Assembly (NCBI GenBank): GCA_019448385.1
Contig: JAGTXO010000024.1
Span: 412,001-476,000, forward strand
Direction: 5' to 3'
DNA: 64,000 bases
From: Diacronema lutheri
Taxonomy: Eukaryota; Haptophyta; Pavlovophyceae; Pavlovales; Pavlovaceae
Program-made: the position numbers and the translations under genes
Notes under the pieces: generated by a model
The model's input: the letters and a program-made list of their open reading frames with translations, nothing else
What the model was told of the DNA's origin: nothing
The model's database searches: none
In this document: piece after piece, positions 9,783 through 19,363 of the stretch
Layout of the letters: each line of letters begins with the position of its first letter
How positions within the stretch are numbered: position 1 is the first letter of the stretch

Positions 9783-11075
9783 ATGGGGGCGGTGCGCGTG
9801 CGCTTGATCGACCCGGCGAGTGCGGTGCGGTACGAGGTGACGGTGGACCCGGTGTACGCGGCGCTCTGGCTCGTGCTCGCGTGCGTTCTCGCCTTTGCTT
9901 TCGAGCTCCTCCTCTCGCCCGCGAAGCGGACCGCGCGCGCGGCGCTGCGCGAGAAGGTCGAGCTGCTGCTGTCGGGCGTCGCGCACATGGCGCTGTCGCG
10001 CGACAAGTCGTTCAAGCTGTCGAAGCAGCCGGACGCCCAGCTGCTCGAGCTGATGACCGAGCCGTCTCAGACCAAGCGCGTGATCCTCATCCGGCACGGC
10101 GAGTCGCTGTGGAACGCGGTCTTCAACAAGTCACCGATGCTCCTCATGCCGCTCCGCCTCGCGCGCGCGCTCGTCTACGAGGCGCTCGTGCTGCTCGAGC
10201 TCGACTCGGTGCTCTTCGATTCGCCGCTCTCGGCCGAGGGCCGCGCGCAGGCGCGCGAGCTCGCCGACTTCCTCGCGCGCGCGCACGCCAAGCCGTCGCT
10301 CGCGGGCGGCGGCGCGGAGCAGGCGGACATCGCGGCCCTCTTCGACACGACGGGCTCGTCCGTCGTTGTGTGCTCGATGCTGCGCCGCGCCATCTCCACC
10401 GGTGTGCACGCGCCCATGCGCGGGTGCGGCCGCAGCGGCGCGCGCGCGCGCCGCGAGCCGTCGACCCACTTGCGCCCGCCGCCCCTTCCGCTCAACCTCG
10501 CGCCCTCTTCAACGCCCCCCGCTCCGCTCGTCTCTCCCCTTTCTCCGCCGCCTCGGCTCGGCGCGGGTGTGCGCGCAGCGTGGCTCGCGCTCGAGGAGCG
10601 GCTGCGAGCTGCGCCGCCATCGCAGCCCATGTACCTGCACTCGGCGCTGCAGGAGATGTCGCGCAACGTGGACACGCTCTCGATCGCGCCGCCGCGCACG
10701 ATGCCGCCGCTCTCGCGCGTCAACGGCGACGCGGCGTGCGTGCCCGACCTGAGCGCGCACACGAGCGCACGGCACCACACGGGCAACAAGCCCGTGCGCG
10801 CCGTCGCGCTCACGCGCATCGGCCACTTCGCCGAGTGGCTCTTCGCGCGCGCCGAGCCGTGCGTGGTTGTCGTTGGCCATTCGCTCCTCTTCCGGACGCT
10901 CTTCCAGCTCTATCTGCCGCGCGCGAGTGCGCACGACGCAAAGGCGAAGAAGGTGGTGAACTGCGGCGTCGTCGGGCTGACGCTGCACAAGGGCACGCTG
11001 CCCGACGGGCGCATCTCCTACCGCATCGACCCGCAGTCCGTCACGGTGCTGTACGGCGGATTCGGCGGCAAATGA
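9783..11075 (+). CDS. Membrane-anchored histidine phosphatase (phosphoglycerate mutase family)
   Basis: Exons 9783-10401 and 10579-11075 give 371 residues. The phosphohistidine motif is RVILIRHGESLWN (RHG near residue 105). The second catalytic His is in VVVVGHSLLFRTLF near residue 306. A hydrophobic segment (YAALWLVLACVLAFAFELLL, about residues 24-43) would anchor the protein in a membrane. The intron (177 nt, phase 1) starts GTGTGC and ends GCGCAG, carries a strong pyrimidine tract, and removes a stretch that would otherwise be read as Pro/Ser-rich protein. Splicing gives RRAISTAWLALEERL, the expected helix of the fold. The substrate cannot be told from sequence; the family includes sugar-phosphate, lipid-phosphate and protein phosphatases. 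Confidence 0.82.
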   Translation: MGAVRVRLIDPASAVRYEVTVDPVYAALWLVLACVLAFAFELLLSPAKRTARAALREKVELLLSGVAHMALSRDKSFKLSKQPDAQLLELMTEPSQTKRVILIRHGESLWNAVFNKSPMLLMPLRLARALVYEALVLLELDSVLFDSPLSAEGRAQARELADFLARAHAKPSLAGGGAEQADIAALFDTTGSSVVVCSMLRRAISTGVHAPMRGCGRSGARARREPSTHLRPPPLPLNLAPSSTPPAPLVSPLSPPPRLGAGVRAAWLALEERLRAAPPSQPMYLHSALQEMSRNVDTLSIAPPRTMPPLSRVNGDAACVPDLSAHTSARHHTGNKPVRAVALTRIGHFAEWLFARAEPCVVVVGHSLLFRTLFQLYLPRASAHDAKAKKVVNCGVVGLTLHKGTLPDGRISYRIDPQSVTVLYGGFGGK

Positions 11076-11252
11076 CCGGCCGGAGGCCGGAGCGCGGCGC
11101 GCGCGCGCCGGGGCGGCGCGCGGCGCGCGCGGGATCGGCCGGCTTAGCGCGAGGGTCGTGGCGCGTGTCAGATGTTCAGATGTGGCCTCAGTCACTCCGC
11201 TGTCACGCACGGCATTCCAGAGTCGCGAGTGAAGAGACGGGCGGACGACAAA

Positions 11253-11603
11253 ATGGCGGGCGCTGGAATCCTCGCGCGCCGCCTGTTCCGGCCGGCGCGC
11301 AGCGGCGCGGCAATGCTGCGCGATGCCCAGTCGCGTGGTGGCGTGGCCGTACGCGGGCTTGTGGTGGACGCCGACCCGCTCTCGCGCGAACGCTTTGAGC
11401 GCAAGACGCTGCGCGAGGTTGTGGAGAAGCTGCGCATGGACCAGGCGTCCGAGCGCGACCCGGCGGACTGGGACGGCGCGGACGGCGCGGACGGTGCGGA
11501 CGGCGCGGACGAGACGGCGCACACGGAGATTGGCGGGCCGCGCGGCCTCGAGCCGACGCGCTTTGGCGATTGGGAGCGCAAGGGCAGGTGTTCAGACTTT
11601 TGA
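11253..11603 (+). CDS. SDHAF4: Succinate dehydrogenase assembly factor 4 (SDHAF4, DUF1674)
   Basis: A 116-residue protein ending with the family hallmark: EIGGPRGLEPTRFGDWERKG followed by RCSDF. SDHAF4 binds flavinylated SdhA in the mitochondrial matrix before complex II assembly. The start chosen is the ATG at 11253 (MAGAGILARRLFRPARSG), which gives a basic amphipathic presequence suited to mitochondrial import; the frame is open 27 codons further upstream but that part looks non-coding. The middle contains a short GAD repeat (DGADGADGADGADE) encoded by a 9-bp repeat. Length and C-terminal motif match the family. Confidence 0.9.
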   Translation: MAGAGILARRLFRPARSGAAMLRDAQSRGGVAVRGLVVDADPLSRERFERKTLREVVEKLRMDQASERDPADWDGADGADGADGADETAHTEIGGPRGLEPTRFGDWERKGRCSDF

Positions 11604-11801
11604 GCGCGCGCGGGCGCGGGCCGGGCCACCGGGAGCGGTGCGAGCACGGCCAAAGCGGGGCGGACGGAGTTCGGGATGAGCGTGAGCTCAGGATGCGAGC
11701 CGGCGGCATGCACATGCAAATGCCAGAGGGGGAACAGGAGCGCACACGTCCCACTCCGACGAACGGCCCGGGCTGCACTTCCGACCTCGGGGCCTCAACC
11801 G

Positions 11802-11849
11802 GGCGCCACGGGCCCGTGGGTCACGGCCGACTCACGGGCCCGTGGCGCC
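11802..11849. terminator. 17-bp perfect stem-loop between convergent genes
   Basis: Arms 11802-11818 and 11833-11849 are perfect reverse complements separated by 14 nt. The structure sits in the 297-bp gap between the SDHAF4 stop and the stop of the convergent gene ending at 11901. Being symmetric, it could act on both transcripts. A role in 3'-end formation is inference; the hairpin itself is read directly from the sequence. Confidence 0.55.
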
Positions 11850-11900
11850 TGCCGTCCCCGCTGCCCGCGTGCAAGGGTCGTCGCCCTGACTTGATCAGAC

Positions 11901-14900
11901 CTACGCTGCGGTGCGCTCTTTGAGTCTTTCCCCGTCTTCTCTCTTTCCTCTCCCGTCGGCAGATACGTGTGGCGCTCGCGGTGCCAGCGGCGGCGCGTGC
12001 GCGCCTGCGGCGAGTGCGCCCTCGGCCGTGCGCTGCGCGCGGCGCACGGCGAGCCCGGCCTCGCCCGCGGCGAGCGGGCGCAGCGCGCAGACCGCTCTCA
12101 GCGCGGCGCTCGTCGTGCCCGCGCCGCCGTCGTTCGCGGCCGCGAGTAGGCGTGTGCACGCGAGCAGCGCGTCGCACAGCGGCGCAGCCGCCTCGGCGCC
12201 CTGCCACAACGTGCCATGGCTGCGCGAGAGCTCGCCGATCAGCAGCGCCGCCGAGCGCGCCGCGCCGAGCGCGTCCAGCTGCGCGGGATGCAGCACGCCA
12301 CCCAGTGCGAGCGCGGCAAGAACCGCGCTGCTACTGCCGAGGAGGAGGCCCTGCGCGCGCGCAGGCGCAGAGCGGCAGCCCGGCGCGGCGCGGCACGCGC
12401 CGTCGGCACCGCGCGCGCGGTACACCATGCCGACATTGCAAGGGCTCTTTTGCAAAAAGGGCGCTCGAGCGTCGCCTGACGGCTTCGCGCAGGGTGCGCG
12501 CGGCGCGGCGCGGCGCGCGCACCTCGCGCGCGGTGAGGGCAGCGGCACCGAGCGAGTCGAGGGCGAGGCGCGCACGCTCGAAGAGCGCGCTCAGCGCGAC
12601 GGGCAGCGCCGGCTCCGCCGCGAGCGCGTCGAGCAGCGGCCGGAAGCTGCGCGAGGCGCTGCGCGTCGCCGTCGCGCGCGCGCGCGCGCACCGGCGGCCG
12701 ATCGGCGGCCGATCGGATGGGGCGCGCAACCGGACCGGCGCACCGGCGCACCGGCGCACAGTGCGCGCGCGCAAAGGGGGCGGGGGGCGGGGGGGGGGGG
12801 GGGGGGGCGGGGGGGGGGGGGGGCTTCGCTGCGCTGCGCACTGCGCGGCGCGGCGCGGCGCGGCGCGGCGCACCGCGCGTCCGCCGCGCCGCCCAGCAGC
12901 TGCGCGAGCGGCACGAGCAGCGCGAAGAGCAGCTCGTCGTCGTCCGCGTCGAGCACGCCGACCGCGCACGCGGCCGCGAGCGTGCGCGCCGCGTAGTCAT
13001 GCTCGACGCGAGGTGCGCGTGGCGCGCGCAGAGGCGCGAGCCGCCAGTCCGCTGCACCCGAGCCGGTCGCGCGCGCGCCGGTGCGCCCGCTGGCGATGGC
13101 ATCGGACGTGAGTGCGGCGGTGGTGGTGAGCTCGCGCGCCAACGGCGGCGGCGGCGGCGGCGGCTTGAGCGGCGTTTGTGGCGAGCGCGCGCGCGGCGGT
13201 GGCGTCGGTCGCGTCAGCGCCCGCGGCGCCGCCTCCGCCCAGGGCGGGCCAGCGGTGCGCGCGGCGCCCGCGGAGTCCGGTGTCCGGCCGGTCGGCGACG
13301 GCGCGCGCGCGCGCTCGCGCGCTGCGTCGGCCGCGCCGCGCAGCTCAGCGGCGCCGGCGGCCTGCTCACGCGTCAGCCGCTGCCACGCGCTCTCGGCCGC
13401 GCCCTCGCTCGCCGCGCGCGCCGGTTCCGCGCTCGGCTCGAGCGCGCGGCTGGCGAGCGGCAGCGGCAGCGGCGGCGCCGGCTCCACCACCAGCTGCTCG
13501 GCGGCGGCGAGCGCGAGCGACGCGCGCTCGTCGAGCGCCGCGCGCGCGCCGTCGAGCGGCGGCGGCGGCGGCTGCGCGGTGTGAGGCCGCCGCTGCCGCA
13601 CGTGCGCAGAGATGGGCCGAGCGCGCGCGCGCGCCGTGCCGGCCGGCTGCGACGCGCGCGCGGACGCGGCGCGGCGCGGCGCGCGCGCGCGCCGCAGGCT
13701 CGCCATCACCTGCTCGCGTGGTCGGCTTTCCGCCGCGGCGCGCCTCGCGAGCGTGAGCACGCGCTGGTCCGCCGTGCCGACAGGCGCTCGCTCGGCGCGC
13801 GGCGGAGTGCGCGGCGGCGGCGCGGGTGGCGAACGCGCGCGCGCGAGTGGCGCACGCGCGCGCGACGCGCGCGCGCGCTCGCGCCACGCGTGCAGCGACG
13901 CACCGAGCGCGCGCTCGTCCGCGCGCACAACGAGCTCGAACAGCCGTCTCGCGCCGTGCAGCCGATCCGCCTGCTCGAGCTGCGCGCGCTGCTCGCGCAC
14001 GATCGCGCGCAGCCGCGCGACGCGCGTCGCGTCCGCGTCCGGCTCCGCCGGCGTCGGCGTGCGCGGCGCAACGGCCGGTGCGCCCCAGTGCGGCGGCGGT
14101 TGCGGCTGCGACTGCGGCTGCGGCTGCGGCTGCGGCTGCGGCTGCGGCTGCGGCTGCGGCTGCGGCTGCGGCTGCGATTGCGGCTGCGGCTGCGGCTGCG
14201 CCGGCTGCGGCGGCGGCTGCGCCCACGCGCGCGCGCCAAGTGGATAGAGCGGCGTGGCCGGCGGCAGCCTGACCGGCGACGGTGTGGCCGGCTGCGGCAG
14301 CGGTGGTGGTGGCGGCGGCTCGCTGGCGGCCGGCCGCGAGGCGCACACGGCGGCCAGCGCCGGCGGTGTGGGCGTGGCGCTCGACGGCGGCGGCGGCAGC
14401 AGCGGCAGCGGCGGCGAAGGGGGAGGGGGCGCTCGCACCCCGCCGCCGCGCCGCTTGCCGCCGTCGCGGCGACCGGGCGACCGCACGGGCGGCTCGGCGG
14501 GCGACGCGGACGGCGCGGTGGGCGACGCGACTGCCGCCTCGATCACCGGGCGCGTGCGCGGCAGCTCAACGGCCGCGCGGTGCGCGTGGCGGTCGTCCGT
14601 TTCCCACGGGCTGAGCCGCTCGTCGCCAGCGGCGGATAGATCCGCGGACGCGGGCGGACGTGCGGGGCGCGCCGTGGGCTGCGTTTGCGCTCCGTCGGCG
14701 TGTGCGGCGGCGGGGGCGCACGCCGGCGCGTCACCGCCCCGAGGCGCGGACGCGCACGCGGAGAGCAAGTGCTCGAGCTCATACACGCGTCGCTGCATGG
14801 AGTAGACGTACGCGTCGATCGCCTCAGCCGACGACGCGGCGGCCGGCTGCGTCGCGGCCGCCGCGCCGCGCCCAGGCCCCGTCGCGTCGCGCTGCGCCGC

Positions 14901-15098
14901 GAGGAGCCACGCGTCGGCGCCGGACGCGTCTGCGCGGCGCGCACCCGACGAAGGCGTGTAGCCGCCGCCGGGGATGTGCGTCGGGCCACCGCCGGGGCGC
15001 GAGATCAGCTGCGCGCGCAGCTGCGCGCGCTCCGCCGGCCGGCCAACGAAGAGGCCGGTGCGGTTCATGGCGTTTGAAAAGGTTACCCGCTTACTCAT
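11901..15098 (-). CDS. Large Pro/Gln-rich protein with helical C-terminus
   Basis: Exons 12874-15098, 12523-12658 and 11901-12350 join in frame to 936 residues. Both introns start GTGCGC and end GCGCAG. The N-terminus MSKRVTFSNAMNRTGLFVG is distinctive and is followed by a short helix (YVYSMQRRVYELEHLL). The middle is disordered and Pro-rich, with a PQ repeat encoded by a TGCGGC hexamer array (about 14100-14215). One predicted coiled coil (ARLRAIVREQRAQLEQAD) precedes a basic patch. The C-terminal 200 residues are Ala/Leu-rich helices resembling an ARM/HEAT-type scaffold. Intron 1 carries G19 and G15 runs (12789-12807, 12809-12823), which are C-runs in the transcript. I do not recognise a family; a scaffold role is only a guess. 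Confidence 0.6.
14100..14216. repeat. TGCGGC hexamer microsatellite (PQ repeat)
   Basis: About a dozen near-perfect TGCGGC units inside the large Pro/Gln-rich gene, read on the minus strand as alternating Pro and Gln with an occasional Ser. Similar PQ-coding hexamers recur in the J/TPR gene near 55980-56050 and 57130-57260. Confidence 0.85.
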
Positions 15099-15155
15099 AC
15101 CTGGACAAGAGAATGTGAATATGAAGAGAGAAAATATGCGGGTTCTGTTTTTTGG
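15099..15155. promoter_or_regulatory. 57-bp divergent promoter
   Basis: Only 57 bp separate the start codons of the minus-strand Pro/Gln-rich gene and the plus-strand membrane protein. The interval is A-rich compared with its surroundings and contains no obvious TATA box. It must hold both 5' leaders unless the transcripts overlap. Confidence 0.5.
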
Positions 15156-16871
15156 TTGGAAGGCGAGCACGACGGCAAGAAAATGCGGACAAAAGAGGCG
15201 GACACGCCCCTCACGCGCGAGGGTGCAGCCTCCTTGATGGTAAGCGACACGCCGCTCGAGGGCGAACGCGTGTCGCGCGGCTGCTCGGCCGCGTGGGCGC
15301 GCCGCTCGCGCGCGCAGCGCCGCTGCGCGCTCGCCTGCGCGGCCGCGTGCTGCGCGCTCGTCGTGCTTGCTGCGTGGTTGGCGGTCGTCGTCGCCAACTA
15401 CGCCGAGCTTGCGCGTTGCGTGCACATCGACGTGGTGCGCGTCAACGCGACGTCGCTCTGCAGCGAGACGGTGTACGCGTACGTTGAGCTGCGCACCCAG
15501 TCGCCGTCCGTCTTTGCCCTCCGCTTTGGCGAGACGCGCGTGGCGCTCGGCGCATCGCGCGCCGGGCGGCCCGCCGAGCCGGCTGCGCGCGTCGTCGTCC
15601 CGCCATTCGCGCTCGTACCGGGCGGCGCGGATCTCGCGCTGAACGTGTCGGTGTCGATTGTCGGCCCCGACGCGCTCGGACTCTTCCTCAACAGCAGCGC
15701 GAACGGCGAGCCCGGCGTCGAGCTGCGCGTCGCGGTGCGCGGCAGCGCGCGCACGCGCGCGCTGCTCGGCGTCGAGCTCGCCGTGCCCTTTGACCGGACG
15801 ATCGTGCTGCAGTCGGCGGCGGAGCCGGCCGCACCGCACCGCGGCCCGCAGCCCGATCCCGCGGCGGCGCAGCGCGAGCGCGACGCCGCAGAGGCGCGGC
15901 GGCTCGCGCGGTGCGGCAGCGCGCAGGCGCTGTCGGCGCCCGTGCGCGTGGCCAACACGAGCCACGAGTTCAAGGTGCTTTGGGCGTCGAGCGAGCGGCT
16001 GCATGTCGCTGGCTTCTTTGACGTCTTCGTCGCCTCGCCCGCGCACGTCGTCGTGCTCCCGCCCCTCTCCGCCGAGCTGTGCACGCGCGACGCGCGCAGC
16101 GGCCGCCTCACGTCCGTCGCGCAACTCTCAACGCGCGCGGGCTCCTTCGTGCAGCGCGCGGACGCGGGTGCGTCGGACGGCGTCGTCGATGTGCTGATGG
16201 TCGCGGGTGGGCGCAACGAGAGCGCGCTGTGGGAGGCTACGAGCCGCATCCTCGACCACCGCTTCCCGCCGTTCTTCGTGCGCGGCTCGACGGACGACGA
16301 GCTGAGGAGCGACGCGTCGCCGCTCGAGCGGCCGGCGGGCTTCAACGGCGCGACCTCGGCGTGTCCGCTGCAGCGCACGCTGCAGGGCGTGAGCGTCAAG
16401 CTCTCCGACGGCCTGATCGACAGCACGCACCCGCACGCCGCTGCGCTGGTCGAGTTTGTCGCCTGCTCGTGGCAGCAGCTGCACCGCGAGGGGCTGCGCG
16501 GCCTCGCGCCGTGGCACTTTGGGCCCGCGTGCGCGCGGGCGCTCACGCCCAGTGGCGTCGATTCGATCGTGCCCGGCATCGCCGGACACATCAGCGCGGT
16601 CGCGCCGGACGCCGCGCCGTGGTTGCGGCTGCTCGGCGCGGCGCCACCGCACGCGGGCCCCGGGCCGCCGGCCGCGGCCGTCGGCGCGCACGCCGGCGCG
16701 CCATCCACGCGCGGGCGCGCGCGGCCCGGCGCGAGCGCACACGGCAGCGGCGGCGGTGGTAGTGGCGGTGGCGGCGCCGCCGCCGCGCCGCGCCGCGCGG
16801 CCGCGCCGATTGACCTCGCTCGCTCCGCATCGCCGAGTGCGTACGCGGAGGTGAGCTTTGGGCGGCGGTAG
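15156..16871 (+). CDS. Type II membrane protein with lumenal domain, unknown family
   Basis: A 571-residue protein without introns. A basic cytosolic tail (residues 1-55) is followed by one strongly hydrophobic segment (ALACAAACCALVVLAAWLAV, about residues 57-80). The remaining 490 residues contain several N-glycosylation sequons (NATS, NVSV, NSSA, NTSH, NESA), consistent with a lumenal or extracellular location. Repeating beta-type stretches (for example VVPPFALVPGGADLALNVSV and VELRVAVRGSARTRALLGVE) suggest an immunoglobulin-like or LEA-2-like fold, but I cannot assign a family. The last 80 residues are Pro/Gly-rich and disordered. Met codons at 15183 and 15237 are alternative starts. The gene converges on the CaaX-protein gene with a 136-bp gap. 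Confidence 0.7.
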   Translation: MEGEHDGKKMRTKEADTPLTREGAASLMVSDTPLEGERVSRGCSAAWARRSRAQRRCALACAAACCALVVLAAWLAVVVANYAELARCVHIDVVRVNATSLCSETVYAYVELRTQSPSVFALRFGETRVALGASRAGRPAEPAARVVVPPFALVPGGADLALNVSVSIVGPDALGLFLNSSANGEPGVELRVAVRGSARTRALLGVELAVPFDRTIVLQSAAEPAAPHRGPQPDPAAAQRERDAAEARRLARCGSAQALSAPVRVANTSHEFKVLWASSERLHVAGFFDVFVASPAHVVVLPPLSAELCTRDARSGRLTSVAQLSTRAGSFVQRADAGASDGVVDVLMVAGGRNESALWEATSRILDHRFPPFFVRGSTDDELRSDASPLERPAGFNGATSACPLQRTLQGVSVKLSDGLIDSTHPHAAALVEFVACSWQQLHREGLRGLAPWHFGPACARALTPSGVDSIVPGIAGHISAVAPDAAPWLRLLGAAPPHAGPGPPAAAVGAHAGAPSTRGRARPGASAHGSGGGGSGGGGAAAAPRRAAAPIDLARSASPSAYAEVSFGRR

Positions 16872-16944
16872 TGCGGCCGCGAGCGCTGGGGACTGGAACG
16901 CTGCCCTTCGGCCTGCAGTGGTCGCAGTCGGAGCACGTCCGGTG

Positions 16945-17004
16945 GGCCGGCTGAGAGTGCGTTGCGTGGAGAAACGGGCGAATCCACCGGACTCTCAGCC
17001 GGCC
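16945..17004. terminator. 14-bp stem-loop between convergent genes
   Basis: Arms 16945-16958 and 16991-17004 are perfect reverse complements with a 32-nt loop, placed between the stop at 16871 and the convergent stop at 17008. A role in 3' processing or insulation is inference. Confidence 0.5.
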
Positions 17005-17007
17005 AGT

Positions 17008-17997
17008 TCAGCTCAGAATGCACCCGCCGCCGCTCACGCTGCCGCCCGGCGCGCCAGCGTCCGCCTCGGCGTCGCCGGGCGGCGCCTCGCCGCCCATCAT
17101 TCTACGCAGCTCCTCGGCCTCGCCGTCGCTCAGCTGCGCGCGCCACGGGCCGGGGTCCGCCTTTGCGCAGAGCGCGAGCTCGCTCTCGCCCACGTCGATC
17201 ACGGCCGCCTTGGCCGCGAGCGCGGGCAAATCAAACTGCGGCTCGCCATCCTCCGTGATGCGCAGCACGAGCTCGGCGCCCTCTAGGTCGCGCCATGCCG
17301 CCGACGGCAGCCGCCTCCGGCACTCGTGCAGCGCGGCGACGATCGTCTGCGCGACGGAGTAGAAGGCGGGCACGGCGATGCTCAGCTGGCTGTCGGCGGC
17401 GCGCGGCGCGCCGGCGGCGCCGGCGATGGGCGGGAGGAGGATGGTGAGCGAGAGCGATTGGAAGCCCACACCCTCCGAGCGGCACCGCCGGTGCGTCGGC
17501 GGCGGCACGTCCGCGCGGATCGGCGGCGCGCGGGTCGACCACTCGGAGAGCTGCTGGCTCATCAGCGACGGCGTGCTGTCGGTGCGCTTGGGCTCGGGCC
17601 ATGGCACTTTTGCAAACTGGTCGCGCGGCGTCACGGGCGCGTGCGTGTCGGCCGCGCTCGCCGCTGCGCCGCGCGTCGCGCCCGTCGAGAGGACGCTGAG
17701 CGGCGGCGCCGAGCCCGCGCCAAAGGGGAATGGCGGCGGCGGCGGCGGCGGTGGCATCGGCCCATCGATGCCGGCGTGCAGCGGCGTGGCGGCGGGCGGC
17801 GCGACGCGTTCGACCTCGGGCGAGTTGGGATCCTCGTACATGATCGGCGTGCGCAGCTGGTCGAGCTGGTCGACGTCGACGATCATCGCCGGCGGGAGGA
17901 GGGGGCAAATGCCCGCCGCGGCGGCCCAACAAGCGGCGTCGGAATCCATGGCGGCCAGGATGGCGGCCGTTATGCTCATCAGCACGTTGTCGTCCAC
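17008..17997 (-). CDS. Ubiquitin-like-fold candidate protein ending in a CaaX box
   Basis: A 329-residue frame. The last four residues are CILS after a Gly/Ser stretch, a good CaaX prenylation signal, so the protein is probably farnesylated and membrane-attached. The preceding domain (LSLTILLPPIAGAAG, then SIAVPAFYSVAQTIVAALHE, then GAELVLRITEDGEPQFDL) alternates strands and one helix in the order of a Ras-binding or ubiquitin-like fold; this is inference. The middle has a Pro8 run and PEPKRTDSTPSL. The first Met (17997) lies inside the 5' end of the divergent phosphoesterase frame; the next Met (17950, MDSDAACW) faces the phosphoesterase ATG within the same CCATGG. I recognise no named family. 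Confidence 0.62.
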   Translation of the reverse strand: MDDNVLMSITAAILAAMDSDAACWAAAAGICPLLPPAMIVDVDQLDQLRTPIMYEDPNSPEVERVAPPAATPLHAGIDGPMPPPPPPPPFPFGAGSAPPLSVLSTGATRGAAASAADTHAPVTPRDQFAKVPWPEPKRTDSTPSLMSQQLSEWSTRAPPIRADVPPPTHRRCRSEGVGFQSLSLTILLPPIAGAAGAPRAADSQLSIAVPAFYSVAQTIVAALHECRRRLPSAAWRDLEGAELVLRITEDGEPQFDLPALAAKAAVIDVGESELALCAKADPGPWRAQLSDGEAEELRRMMGGEAPPGDAEADAGAPGGSVSGGGCILS

Positions 17998-19075
17998 AAC
18001 GACGAGGCCGCCGAGGCCGCCGCACGCTCCGGGGCCGCCGCACGTGCCGAGCTTGTCACGGCCAATCTACGCAATCTCCGACCTGCACACCGACCGCGTC
18101 GAGAACCTCGCGTGGCTGCGCTCCGAGCGGCCGTGGCCGGCGGACGCGTCGGTCGCGTGCGCGGTCGTCGCGGGCGATATATCGCACCGGCTCGACGTGC
18201 TCGACGAGACACTGCGCACGCTGGCCTCGCGCTTTGCGCGCGTTTTCTTCGTGCCGGGCAACCACGAGCTCTGGTGCCAGCCCGAGGCGCACTCGGCGCC
18301 GACGGCCGACTCGCTCGCAAAGTTCGACGCGGTGCTCGCGCTCTGCGCGGCGCGCGGCGTCGAGACGGCGCCCGCGCTCGTCGGTCACGTTGCCGTCGTG
18401 CCGCTCTTCTCGTGGTACGACCAATCGCTCGCCCTCCCGCGCGCCGCGCTCGGCAGCGCGTCGCCGCTCCCGCTTCGGCTGTGGGTGGACTACACGCGCT
18501 GCCGCTGGCCGAGCAGCCTCGTCGCGCCGGACGCGCCGCCGGCGCAGGACAGCGCCGTGTGCGCGCACTTCCTCGCGCGCAACCGGCCCGCGATCGCGGC
18601 GGCGCGCGCGCAGATGGCGGCGGCCGCCGCGGCGAGCGAGGGCGTGCGCGGCGTGCTCAGCTTCTCGCACTTTCTGCCCGCGCCATGCTGTCTGCCGGAT
18701 TGGTGCGTGCCGGACGCGCCCGTCTTTGACACCGCGTGGCTCTCGCACGGCGCCGCGCGCAAGGCCGGCCTCTTTGCGTCGGTCGCCGGCTCGACCGCGC
18801 TCGACGCGCAGCTGCGCTCGCTGCGGCCGGACGGCGAAACGGCATGCGAGCACGTGCATGTCTTTGGGCACAGCCATCGTCCCAAGGACTTTCGGCTGCG
18901 CGGTGTACGTTACGTGCACAACCCGGTCGGCAAGGGGACGGAGCGCGAGTGGCGCGTGCTGCCGTCACCCGCGTTCGTGCGGCTGTGGGACGGGAACGGC
19001 AATGCTGTGCCCCGTGATCGGATCATCCGGTACTGGGCGGAGGTGGGCAAGGTGACGCCCCGCGCCGCACAGTGA
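17948..19075 (+). CDS. Calcineurin-like metallophosphoesterase
   Basis: A 375-residue protein with the metal-binding motifs of the metallophosphoesterase superfamily in order: YAISDLHTD (D-x-H, about residue 44), VVAGDISH, FFVPGNHELW, SFSHFLP and HVFGHSHRPKD. These bind two metals and hydrolyse phosphomonoesters or phosphodiesters. The insertion between GNHE and the later His motifs (WVDYTRCRWP) is typical of the plant and algal branch that lacks transmembrane segments. The substrate is unknown. The start is the ATG at 17948; the first 40 residues are Pro/Thr/Arg-rich and could be a targeting peptide. The 5' end overlaps the first 50 bp of the divergent CaaX-protein gene, so one of the two starts may be annotated too far out. 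Confidence 0.82.
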   Translation: MAARMAAVMLISTLSSTTTRPPRPPHAPGPPHVPSLSRPIYAISDLHTDRVENLAWLRSERPWPADASVACAVVAGDISHRLDVLDETLRTLASRFARVFFVPGNHELWCQPEAHSAPTADSLAKFDAVLALCAARGVETAPALVGHVAVVPLFSWYDQSLALPRAALGSASPLPLRLWVDYTRCRWPSSLVAPDAPPAQDSAVCAHFLARNRPAIAAARAQMAAAAAASEGVRGVLSFSHFLPAPCCLPDWCVPDAPVFDTAWLSHGAARKAGLFASVAGSTALDAQLRSLRPDGETACEHVHVFGHSHRPKDFRLRGVRYVHNPVGKGTEREWRVLPSPAFVRLWDGNGNAVPRDRIIRYWAEVGKVTPRAAQ

Positions 19076-19173
19076 ACCCTCCCCCACCCCTCACGCGAGC
19101 TGGGTCAAGTCGCACATGCCCAAGTACAACCACGGCGCGGCCCGGAGGGCGGAGGGGGAGGGGGGAGGGGAGC

Positions 19174-19195
19174 GGGCAAGAGGGACATCGATGTC
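19174..19195. repeat. 22-bp dispersed motif, copy 1
   Basis: A 22-bp sequence containing the palindrome GACATCGATGTC, preceded by G4A-type purine runs. An identical 22 bp occurs at 57934-57955, again directly after a (GGGGA)n tract. This copy lies in the convergent gap downstream of the phosphoesterase gene. Confidence 0.8.
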
Positions 19196-19363
19196 CAGGC
19201 GGACCAGTCGGACGTGCGATGCGAGCGAACCCGATGGCAGTGGTCATCGGTCTCACTTTGGTTTCGAGACAAGTCTGCAATTGTGGGACGCGGCGCCTCG
19301 TTTCTCTCAAGCGGACACCCGAGGCGTCGTCGGGAACGCCCACTCGTCCGAGCCCCGCGACAC

